A stretch of 33,908 bases of DNA. Source: Chloroflexota bacterium (lineage in GTDB: Bacteria; Chloroflexota; Limnocylindria; Limnocylindrales; CSP1-4). The notes beneath the pieces were generated by a model. The model was not told where the DNA came from and made no database searches. It was given only the letters and a program-made list of their open reading frames with translations. This document shows, in pieces, positions 17,546 to 23,695 of the stretch (positions within the stretch are counted from its first letter, which is position 1; each line of letters begins with the position of its first letter). Position numbers and translations under genes: made by a program. The stretch is taken from NCBI GenBank assembly GCA_025935655.1, contig JAICUV010000003.1, positions 1-33,908 on the forward strand. Direction: 5' to 3'.

Positions 17546-17556
17546 GGTCGCCGACG

Positions 17557-18048
17557 GTGGGTCAGCTGGGGGGACGGCCGCAGCTCGTCGTCGCCCTGGT
17601 GGCGACCGTGCTCCTGTCCGGCTGTGCCGGGTTGGTGCCTGACGCCTCGTCCGTGCCAGCGGGTGCAGTGTCGCCGGGCTGCCCCGACATGCCGTGGAGC
17701 GGGTTCAGCGGCGTGACGGACCTGCCGGCTCCCGATGGCCTGACGATCGCGCGCACGCCTGACGGCGTCAGGGTCTCGAATGGGACCGCGACCACGTGGA
17801 CCCTCCGGCCTGCCTGGTGGGTGGACCAGTTGTGCTTCGGGTGGTCCGAGGCCGGCGATCCTGGATCCCCGCTGTCGCTCGCGCCCGGCGCGTCGGCGGA
17901 CGTGCCCGTTCGCGACCCGCACATCGACGGCGCTCGGTCGTCGCGGATCGGCGTCGAGTTCTGGAGCGGCGCATGTGCCGGGGATTGTCCGGCGCAGGCC
18001 GATGGCTTCAGGTGGATCGAGGTCCCGACGCCGGGCGCATCCGGCTGA
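17557..18048 (+). CDS. Small secreted lipoprotein, unknown function
   Basis: A 163-residue protein that I do not recognise. Residues 1-22 are a lipoprotein signal with lipobox LLSGC (Cys23), and the rest is a compact, probably beta-rich domain with four further Cys residues (around 42, 112, 139 and 143) that could form two disulfides outside the membrane. The GTG start at 17557 lies 11 bp after the Rieske gene stop with only GAGG as a weak ribosome binding site, so translation may depend on the upstream gene. The close pairing suggests that it serves the same membrane process as the Rieske protein, but nothing in the sequence proves this. A hairpin just after the gene probably ends the two-gene transcript. 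Confidence 0.7.
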   Translation: MGQLGGRPQLVVALVATVLLSGCAGLVPDASSVPAGAVSPGCPDMPWSGFSGVTDLPAPDGLTIARTPDGVRVSNGTATTWTLRPAWWVDQLCFGWSEAGDPGSPLSLAPGASADVPVRDPHIDGARSSRIGVEFWSGACAGDCPAQADGFRWIEVPTPGASG

Positions 18049-18060
18049 CCGAGCGTCCAG

Positions 18061-18081
18061 CTGACGCCGCGAACGCGTCAG
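18061..18081. terminator. Bidirectional terminator hairpin between convergent genes
   Basis: CTGACGC, loop CGCGAAC, GCGTCAG: a perfect 7-bp stem between the lipoprotein stop (18048) and the convergent serine hydrolase, overlapping the hydrolase stop codon at 18078-18080. It can serve both strands; no T-run is present. Confidence 0.55.
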
Positions 18082-18989
18082 GAGCCGTCGCGTATCGCGG
18101 CCTCGAGCAGCCGCAGGGCCAGCCCCTGCGCGTCGTACCGCTCGTCGCGCGTCAGGACGATGGCGAGCGCGCCCGCGGCGGGCGCGGCGAACACACCGTG
18201 GGCGTATCCCGGCCCGCCCCCGCCGTGCCCCACGACGAGACCCAGCGGCGACGCGGGGTCGGCCATCAGGCCGAGCCCGTACGCGGGCCGGACGAAGCCG
18301 GTGGCGGGGTGGCCGATAGGGATGAAGGTGGCGGGGTCGAGCATGGCCGGAGGCAACGTGCGCCAGAACCCCAGGAGGTCGTCGGCCGTGCCGACCAGCG
18401 TCCGGTGACCGACCCACCGCGGGTCGTAGGCGCCGCGGATGTCGTCCACGCCGTCGCCGATCAGGCGGCTGGGCGCTGGTGCGACCTCGTCGAGGTCCTC
18501 GGGACGGAGCGCGACGGTCATCCCCGGCAGGCCGAGTGCCGGAAGGTGCGACGCGAGGCCGCCATGGCGGTCGAGGAGGCGGCGCAGGAGGAGGTAGCCG
18601 GTGTTGGAATAGGCCCAACCGCCGCCGGGCTCGAACGTGGGGCCCGCCGCGGCGGCGCGACGGAGGAGCTCCCGATCGGACCACGGCCGGAGGGGGCGCG
18701 TCCGCACGGCCTCGTGGTAGGCGGGCAGCGCGCCGTAGTCCCGTGCACCGCTCGTGTGGTCGAGGAGCTGCCGGACGGTCCCCGGCCAGCCGTCGGGGGC
18801 GGGGTCGTCGAGCGAGAGTCGGCCCTCGGCCACGAGCCGCAGGATCGCGGCGGCGATCACGGGCTTGGTGAGGCTGTAGATCGGGTAGCGAGCGGACCGG
18901 TCGCCGGTCGCGCGGACCCGGCCGCGGCTGACGACGAGGGCCGTGCCGGGGATGGGCGGTGCGGCCAGCAGGCGGTCGAGGGGCCTCAC
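18078..18989 (-). CDS. Serine hydrolase, beta-lactamase/DD-peptidase (class C-like) family
   Basis: A 303-residue protein of the penicillin-binding/class C beta-lactamase superfamily. Its catalytic marks are SLTK near residue 40 (nucleophile Ser and base Lys in SxxK), YSN in WAYSNTGYLLLRRLL, and HGGGGPG near the end, standing for the KTG-like third motif. LLDHTSG is also typical of these esterase/peptidase-like members. There is no clear signal peptide, so it may be cytosolic, and an esterase or peptidase is as likely as a cell-wall enzyme. Starts are open: GTG 18989 or TTG 18998, neither with a Shine-Dalgarno. TATCGT ends 8 nt before the GTG, which favours a leaderless message beginning there. 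It is convergent with the lipoprotein gene. Confidence 0.85.
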   Translation of the reverse strand: MRPLDRLLAAPPIPGTALVVSRGRVRATGDRSARYPIYSLTKPVIAAAILRLVAEGRLSLDDPAPDGWPGTVRQLLDHTSGARDYGALPAYHEAVRTRPLRPWSDRELLRRAAAAGPTFEPGGGWAYSNTGYLLLRRLLDRHGGLASHLPALGLPGMTVALRPEDLDEVAPAPSRLIGDGVDDIRGAYDPRWVGHRTLVGTADDLLGFWRTLPPAMLDPATFIPIGHPATGFVRPAYGLGLMADPASPLGLVVGHGGGGPGYAHGVFAAPAAGALAIVLTRDERYDAQGLALRLLEAAIRDGS

Positions 18990-19136
18990 GGCCGCCAACG
19001 ATACCGGTCCGGGCGCCGGCGAACCGACGTGCCTCGGCGGCCCGTGGGCACCGAGGAGGACCGCGCGAGGTCGCGCCCGCCCGTCACCTGGTCGGACACG
19101 TGGATCGGCTTGCGCGCGCTGTGCGCTTGCGGGAGG

Positions 19137-20486
19137 TCAGCCGGACGGGACCAGCCGGCCCGGGCCCGGCGTGCCGAGAATCTCGCGGGTGGTGGCGAGG
19201 CCCCAGGCGTCAAGGTCCGCGAGCCGGTCGGACGAGACCCGCAGGCCGCCGTGGCGGGCGATGTGCGCCGCCCACGCGTCGCGGCGCTCGACCGCGGGGC
19301 GGACGATCAGGCAGTCGGGGTCGTTCGTCCAGAACCGGCCGTGCATGAACGCCCGGCCGGCGCTCGTGAGCACGGCGCTCCGGGCGCCGGGCTCGGAGAG
19401 GTCGCCCGAGGACGGCTCCCAGTGGGGGGCCGTGTCCGGGCCGACGCGCATCGCGTCGACGAGGCCGACGGTCGGCAGCACCGGCGCACCGCAGCCGAGG
19501 AGGTACGCGTCGCCGATCGAGGCGCGCACGAGCTCCATGCCGCGGCGGTACGCCTCGAGCGGCGGCACCGGCTCGTACCGCCGGCCTGGGACCGCGGCCG
19601 ACCAGACGAAGTCGGCCTTGACATAGTCGATGCCCAGCGACCGCAGCCCGCCCAGCGCCGACGCGAGCGACGCCGCCGCGGCCGGATGGGTCGTGTCGAG
19701 CGCGTACAGGTCCTGGTCCCAGTTGCGCCCGACGACGGCCGCGCCGCGGTCGTCCGCGACCAGCCATTCGGGATGGGCGGCGGCGGTCGCGCTCCGGGCG
19801 CCGACGAGGAACGGGGCGAGCCAGGCGCCCGCTCGGCGGCCCGTCGCCCGGATCCGCCCGACGAGCGCCGCGAAATCGCCGAAGGCGGGCGACCAGGCCG
19901 CCCAGTCGCCGATGCCCGCCTGCCAGCCGTCGTCGACCTGGACGACCTCGACCGGCAGCCCGAGGTCGTCCATCGCCCGGACGTTCTCGTCGACGTCGGC
20001 AGCCGTGACCGCGGTGAAGTAGTGGTACCAGCTGCACCAGCCCACCGGGGGGCGACGGATCGGCGGCACGCCCGCCCGCGCGGCGAACCCGTCGGCCCAG
20101 CGGGCGAGCGCGCCCTCGAGGCCGCCTGGGCCGTTGTCGGTGTAGTGCTCGACGGGGCCGTCGGCGAAGACGGCGAGGAGGCCGTCCTCGAACAGTGCGG
20201 CGATCGACGGCACGCCGAGGCGGGCCCCGGATGCTGCGAACACGTGGGTGGCCGCGTCCGCGGCCGGGCGCACCGCGAGCAGCCCCTCGCCTTGGAACCC
20301 TCCCGCGACCCAGCCGCTGCGGGGGCGGGCGTTGAGGCGGTGCAGCCGCTCGTCCCTCGGGCGGATCGGCGTATCGCCGAGCCCGTACGTCGTCGTCGGG
20401 GTCCAGGACTGCCAGCCGTGCTCGAACACCCGAGCGCTCCGGGCGTCGACCGCCAGTGTCGCGACGGGCTCGAAGCCGGCGGGCAT
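19137..20486 (-). CDS. GH36 family alpha-galactosidase (Melibiase)
   Basis: A 449-residue glycoside hydrolase of the GH36/GH-D clan that cleaves terminal alpha-galactosides. An N-terminal beta part starts with EHGWQSWTPTTTYGLG, and the (beta/alpha)8 barrel follows with PPVGWCSWYHYFTAV and VVQVDDGWQ. The nucleophile is Asp292 in YVKADFVW and the acid/base Asp351 in MRVGPDTAPHW, as in characterised family members. There is no signal peptide, so the enzyme should act in the cytosol on imported oligosaccharides. It is shorter than the usual 700-residue type, lacking a full N-terminal sandwich. ATG 20486 and GTG 20501 are both possible, neither with a good ribosome binding site. The gene stands alone; upstream lie a hairpin and one copy of a 29-bp repeat. 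Confidence 0.88.
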   Translation of the reverse strand: MPAGFEPVATLAVDARSARVFEHGWQSWTPTTTYGLGDTPIRPRDERLHRLNARPRSGWVAGGFQGEGLLAVRPAADAATHVFAASGARLGVPSIAALFEDGLLAVFADGPVEHYTDNGPGGLEGALARWADGFAARAGVPPIRRPPVGWCSWYHYFTAVTAADVDENVRAMDDLGLPVEVVQVDDGWQAGIGDWAAWSPAFGDFAALVGRIRATGRRAGAWLAPFLVGARSATAAAHPEWLVADDRGAAVVGRNWDQDLYALDTTHPAAAASLASALGGLRSLGIDYVKADFVWSAAVPGRRYEPVPPLEAYRRGMELVRASIGDAYLLGCGAPVLPTVGLVDAMRVGPDTAPHWEPSSGDLSEPGARSAVLTSAGRAFMHGRFWTNDPDCLIVRPAVERRDAWAAHIARHGGLRVSSDRLADLDAWGLATTREILGTPGPGRLVPSG

Positions 20487-20605
20487 GCGGGGAGGTCTCA
20501 CCAGGCCATCGTGGGTCGACTCGCCGCGGGCGGCAAGCGCAGCCGCGCCGGCAGGGGATCGGCCGGGTGCGCGTCCGGCGCCCACATGCTCCCTTTCGCG
20601 TGGCG

Positions 20606-20637
20606 CGGGACCAACGCGGAAAACGCACAGGGTCCCG
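20606..20637. other. Hairpin upstream of the alpha-galactosidase gene
   Basis: CGGGACC (20606-20612) pairs with GGTCCCG (20631-20637); inside the loop, GCG-GAAAA-CGC can form a second short stem. It lies 120-150 bp before the galactosidase start and downstream of the small lipoprotein gene on the same strand, so it could be the lipoprotein terminator or an operator/leader element of the galactosidase gene. Confidence 0.35.
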
Positions 20638-20638
20638 T

Positions 20639-20667
20639 CCCAACTGCGCCACCCAGTGTGGGAAACC
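20639..20667 (-). repeat. 29-bp inverted repeat, left copy
   Basis: Read on the minus strand this copy starts GGTTTCCCACAC and ends GGTGGCGCAGTTGGG. It matches the copy at 21194-21222, in opposite orientation, at 26 of 29 positions. It lies 9 bp from the stop of the small Cys-rich lipoprotein gene and points out towards the galactosidase gene. The similarity stops sharply on both sides. Confidence 0.75.
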
Positions 20668-20675
20668 CGCTGACC

Positions 20676-21092
20676 TCAGTCGCAGACAGGGCGATCGGAC
20701 GCGATGCGAAGTCCCAGGCCCGTCATGTCATCGCCCCCGATCTGGCCGAACGTCGAGACCGCGCCTGGCGCCTTCGGGTGGCGGGCGATCACCATGCACA
20801 CGTCACCCCTCATTGCGGGAGCAGTCGCCTGCCAGCACGTCGAGCTATCGGCCCAGTCGGGCAGCGGTCCGGGGCAGGCGCGCGCCTCAACGACAATCCT
20901 CCCGCCGCTTGCCTCGAGCACGCCCTTCCAGTTCCGGGCCAGGTTGTTGACGAAGAGCTTGGCGACGCCCTTGCAGTCGTCAGCCTGCACCCACGAGCAG
21001 GTCGCGGTCCAACCATCGAAATGCACGGTCGCCTCAGGCATGCACGCCCCGACCAAGAGGAGTGCGGTCGCTGCTACCGCGAGACCCTTCAT
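20676..21092 (-). CDS. Small Cys-rich lipoprotein, unknown function
   Basis: A 138-residue protein that I do not recognise. The signal ends in LLLVGAC, with Cys17 as the lipidated residue. The mature part has six more cysteines (in TCSW, DDCK, ACPG, STCW, DVCM and at the C-terminal PVCD), enough for three disulfides in a small extracytoplasmic domain. ATG 21092 was chosen because GGGGGA lies 7-12 nt upstream; a GTG at 21107 is in frame but overlaps that site. By eye the gene and its 100-bp upstream region are less GC-rich than the neighbours, and the unit is framed by two inverted 29-bp repeats (20639-20667 and 21194-21222). This suggests an acquired cassette, though no transposase or integrase is nearby. 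Confidence 0.7.
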   Translation of the reverse strand: MKGLAVAATALLLVGACMPEATVHFDGWTATCSWVQADDCKGVAKLFVNNLARNWKGVLEASGGRIVVEARACPGPLPDWADSSTCWQATAPAMRGDVCMVIARHPKAPGAVSTFGQIGGDDMTGLGLRIASDRPVCD

Positions 21093-21193
21093 CCGGGTAT
21101 CCCCCACTGCTTCATTGCTCGATCTTCGCCGTTTCTCGAACGCTTTACACCTGGTCTCCGGTTGCCGTTAGGACCGGGAGTCCGCAACCGGGA

Positions 21194-21222
21194 GGTTTCA
21201 CACACCCGGTGGCGCAGTTGGG
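21194..21222 (+). repeat. 29-bp inverted repeat, right copy
   Basis: Starts GGTTTCACACAC and ends GGTGGCGCAGTTGGG on the plus strand; 26 of 29 bases match the left copy at 20639-20667. It lies 13 bp before the -35 box of the DUF1801 gene promoter. ACCGGG/CCCGGT (21187-21192 and 21205-21210) forms a small stem overlapping it, which the left copy does not share. Confidence 0.75.
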
Positions 21223-21235
21223 CCACGTCGCAGGC

Positions 21236-21265
21236 TTGACAGGTGACTGATTGGTCACGTATTGT
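21236..21265 (+). promoter_or_regulatory. Sigma-70-type promoter with palindrome in the spacer
   Basis: TTGACA (21236-21241) is a perfect -35 box; TATTGT (21260-21265) follows after 18 bp as the -10 box. Between them GTGAC (21243-21247) and GTCAC (21254-21258) form an inverted repeat with a 6-bp centre, placed where a repressor would block RNA polymerase. Transcription should start near 21272, about 28 nt before the ATG of the DUF1801 gene. Confidence 0.65.
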
Positions 21266-21299
21266 CGGCCGCACAGACAACGCAACGGAGACACGAGCG

Positions 21300-21737
21300 A
21301 TGGCGAGCAGCACGAACACCACGAGGGCGACCGACGGCTTCACGGCGGAGGAGAAGGCAGCCGTCAAGGAACGCGCACGGGAGCTCAAGGCGGCGAGCTC
21401 GAAGGCGGACGGCGAGCGCGACCTGCGGCAGAAGATCGCCGAGATGCCGGAGCCGGACAAGTCGATGGCCGAGCGTGTGGACGCGGTCGTGATGGCCGCC
21501 GCCCCGGAGCTCGAGCGCAAGACGTACTACGGGATGCCCGCCTACGCGAAGGACGGCAAGACGCTGTGCTTCTTCAAGCCGAAGTCCAAGTTCAAGGTCC
21601 GCTACGCGACCTTCGAGCTCCAGCCGGACGCGATGGTCGACGACGGCTCGATGTGGCCGGTCGCGTTCGCGCTGACCGAGCTGACCGAGGCGAACGAGGC
21701 TCGGATCACGGAGCTCGTGAAGCGGGCGACGCGCTAG
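21300..21737 (+). CDS. DUF1801 domain protein
   Basis: A 145-residue cytosolic protein. The first 60 residues are charged, helical and rich in Lys/Glu/Ala (AEEKAAVKERARELKAA). The rest is a DUF1801/YdhG-like domain, seen in PELERKTYYGMPAYAKDGKTLCFFKP and KVRYATFEL. Members include a Bacillus protein proposed to act as an iron chaperone and many small stress-related proteins of unknown action; the function here is not known. The frame is open back to GTG 21243, but that codon lies between the -35 and -10 boxes of the promoter, so ATG 21300 with CGGAGA upstream is the start. It ends 6 bp from the convergent XRE regulator gene. Confidence 0.8.
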   Translation: MASSTNTTRATDGFTAEEKAAVKERARELKAASSKADGERDLRQKIAEMPEPDKSMAERVDAVVMAAAPELERKTYYGMPAYAKDGKTLCFFKPKSKFKVRYATFELQPDAMVDDGSMWPVAFALTELTEANEARITELVKRATR

Positions 21738-21743
21738 AGCCGG

Positions 21744-22622
21744 TCAGGGCGTCGGCGTTGCCTCGACCGCCTTGAGCTTGGACCGCCTCGCGGCCCACGC
21801 GCCGAGCTCGCGCAACCGCTGCTCGGAGACGGAGCCAGGCTCCGCCGCGTACGTCTGGAGCGTGAGCCCGGGATCGGCCGGCAGATCGAGCGCCTCGAAG
21901 GTCAGCGTCAGCTCGCCGACGAGCGGGTGCCGCAGCTGCTTGGTGCCGCTCAGATGGTTCTTGACGTCATGGGCGGCCCAGCGGACCGCGAACTCCTCGC
22001 TCCTCGTGGTGAGCTCGCCGATGAGGTCCGAGAGCGACCGGTCGTAGGGATTGCGCCCGGCCTCGGCGCGGAGCACCGCGACGGTGTCGCTTGCCGCGCG
22101 CTCCCAGTCGATCCAGTAGAGGCGCGAGCGGGGGTCGAGGAACGTGAACCGGGCGGTGTTGGGGCCGCGCGGGTCGCGGTACAGGTCGGAGTACAGGGCG
22201 CGGCCCATGTCGTTCGCATAGACGATGTCGAGGCGTCCATTGCGCACGGCCACCGGGATGCCGACGATGGCATCCACGATCCGGGCGATGCTGGGACGAA
22301 CCTTCTGGGGTGTCGCGGCGCGGCGCGGGGGTTGCTCGGCGTTGGCGGTCCGGCACAGGTCGATGAGGTGGCCGTGCTCGGCCTCGTCCAGCTGGAGCGC
22401 GGCGCTCACGGCCTGGAGCACGCTCTCGGACACGCCGCGCGCGTTGCCGCGCTCCAGGCGGGTGTAGTACTCGACGCTGATGCCGGCGAGCAGTGCGACC
22501 TCCTCGCGGCGGAGGCCCGCGACCCGGCGCTGGCGGCCGAACGCCGGCAGGCCCACCCGCTCCGGCGTCAGCTTGGCGCGGCGGGTGGTGAGGAACTCGC
22601 GGATGTCGCTCTCGGTGCTCAT
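21744..22622 (-). CDS. XRE-family regulator with MmyB-like ligand-binding domain
   Basis: A 292-residue transcription regulator. Residues 5-75 form an XRE helix-turn-helix (FLTTRRAKLTPERVGLP, then LRREEVALLAGISVEYYTRLERG), and residues 110-270 match the MmyB-type PAS-like domain (PVAVRNGRLDIVYANDMGRALY, RFTFLDPRSRLYWIDWERAA), which binds fatty acids or related ligands in studied members. Such regulators usually control a divergent oxidoreductase or dehydrogenase gene; here the divergent neighbour is a short unknown protein. The shared 103-bp region has the palindrome AGGCACTG-N16-CAGTGCCT. The start ATG 22622 has no strong ribosome binding site; TAGGGT lies 9 nt before it, so the message may be leaderless. 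Confidence 0.9.
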   Translation of the reverse strand: MSTESDIREFLTTRRAKLTPERVGLPAFGRQRRVAGLRREEVALLAGISVEYYTRLERGNARGVSESVLQAVSAALQLDEAEHGHLIDLCRTANAEQPPRRAATPQKVRPSIARIVDAIVGIPVAVRNGRLDIVYANDMGRALYSDLYRDPRGPNTARFTFLDPRSRLYWIDWERAASDTVAVLRAEAGRNPYDRSLSDLIGELTTRSEEFAVRWAAHDVKNHLSGTKQLRHPLVGELTLTFEALDLPADPGLTLQTYAAEPGSVSEQRLRELGAWAARRSKLKAVEATPTP

Positions 22623-22659
22623 GACACACCAACCCTACGCTCCGGGCCCAGGACGTGGG

Positions 22660-22691
22660 AGGCACTGCCAGTACCCCTAAGACCAGTGCCT
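22660..22691. promoter_or_regulatory. Inverted repeat, likely operator of the XRE/MmyB regulator
   Basis: AGGCACTG (22660-22667) and CAGTGCCT (22684-22691) are perfect inverted 8-mers with a 16-bp spacer, so their centres are 24 bp apart. They lie midway between the regulator gene and the divergent 86-aa gene, where a dimeric regulator would control both. That the regulator binds here is inference from position. Confidence 0.55.
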
Positions 22692-22725
22692 TCCTCGCGC
22701 CCGTCCACGATGGTTCCATGTGGCC

Positions 22726-22986
22726 ATGACGAACCCCACTGCTCCCCAGGGCGCCGACCCGATCGATGCGTCGATCCTGTCGCTCGCCCATGTCGGCGAG
22801 ACGCGGCGACCCGTGAAGATCGTCGAGCATCCCGCCTTCCGCAACCATCCCCGGCGCACCGACACGCTGCGCACCAGCACCGTCCCGCGGATCCCGATGG
22901 ACCTGCGCCTCGGGCCACTCGACCTCCCGCGGCCGGCCTCGATGGCCGCCCGGCCCGTGGCCACGGCACCCTGCGTGGCGGCCTGA
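22726..22986 (+). CDS. Hypothetical small protein, divergent from the XRE regulator
   Basis: An 86-residue protein with no match I recognise. Nearly every codon ends in G or C, far more evenly than in the other two frames, which supports real coding. It has no signal peptide or membrane segment; the middle is rich in Arg, Pro and His (HPAFRNHPRRTDTLR), and the C-terminus is Ala/Pro-rich. ATG 22726 lacks a strong ribosome binding site; a GTG at 22720 is the other choice. Its position across the palindrome from the XRE/MmyB gene suggests that it is the regulated target. It could also be a shortened remnant of a longer gene, but the neighbouring frames show no continuation. Confidence 0.5.
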   Translation: MTNPTAPQGADPIDASILSLAHVGETRRPVKIVEHPAFRNHPRRTDTLRTSTVPRIPMDLRLGPLDLPRPASMAARPVATAPCVAA

Positions 22987-23193
22987 CGACGCGTGGCGCC
23001 AGCTTCGAGCGGCCCCGCGACATCGCCGTCGTGGACCGGGGGTACCCGACGGTAGGACGTCCGATGCGCATGCCACGCGTGTGCCGAGCGACCCCCGGCA
23101 AGGGGCGATAGGCCCCATCCCCGGGCACTGGCCGGCGGGGCACCCTGTGACCCGAGTCCGTGCACCCGCCGCACGGGGACCAGGAGTCCCGCC

Positions 23194-23640
23194 ATGCGCG
23201 TCCCGACGCTTGCCAAGAACCATCTCGTGCTCGTCGCCGGCCTCGTGTGGTGCGCCGCCGGCGCGATGGTCGTGCTCGTCGGGCTCCCGCTGGAGCTTCG
23301 ACTCGCGCCCGAGCACCTCGTCCTGCTGCCGCTCGCCGCGCTCGTCTTCGTGGCGTTCTACGTGCTGGTGTTCTCGCGCCTCGTGCGCAAGCACACGCAC
23401 CGGATCCGCGCCAGCGACGAGGAGCGGCTGCCGTTCTGGCAGTTCTTCAACGGCGGGTCGTGGGCCGTGATGGCCGTGATGATGTTCGGCGGCATGGGCC
23501 TCCGGTTCGGCCACGTGATGCCGGACTGGATGATCGCGTGCTTCTACACGGGGCTCGGCATCGCGCTGTTCGTGTGCGGCGTGCGGTTCCTGGGCGCCTT
23601 CGCGCGCAAGGACGTGCTGGTCCCAACACCCGGCGACTGA
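23194..23640 (+). CDS. Conserved four-helix membrane protein, unknown function
   Basis: A 148-residue inner-membrane protein with four hydrophobic segments (about residues 10-30, 42-60, 86-102 and 112-135). The cytosolic loop between helices 2 and 3, with HTHRIRASDEERLPFWQFF followed by NGGSW, and the FYTGLGIALF helix look like a conserved family of small membrane proteins that I remember only as hypothetical. ATG 23194 has AGGAG 8 nt upstream. The 207 bp before it hold no gene I can defend, only a small hairpin GGGGC-GATAG-GCCCC at 23102-23116. The GH28 gene starts 55 bp after its stop, so they could share a transcript, but no functional link is visible. Confidence 0.75.
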   Translation: MRVPTLAKNHLVLVAGLVWCAAGAMVVLVGLPLELRLAPEHLVLLPLAALVFVAFYVLVFSRLVRKHTHRIRASDEERLPFWQFFNGGSWAVMAVMMFGGMGLRFGHVMPDWMIACFYTGLGIALFVCGVRFLGAFARKDVLVPTPGD

Positions 23641-23695
23641 CCATCCGCCCCACGGGGCCCGCTCGCGCCGTACGCTCTTCTCGAGGAGTCGGACG

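Noticed and set aside
21194-21222. tRNA-like D-arm sequence (TGGCGCAGTTGG) in the 29-bp repeat
   Set aside because: It fits the A-box consensus, but no complementary D stem, anticodon arm or acceptor stem follows in either copy, so no tRNA gene or fragment can be supported.
22987-23193. Possible gene or RNA between the 86-aa gene and the membrane protein gene
   Set aside because: Only a 5-bp hairpin (23102-23116) is seen; no frame has coding bias and no known RNA motif is recognisable.
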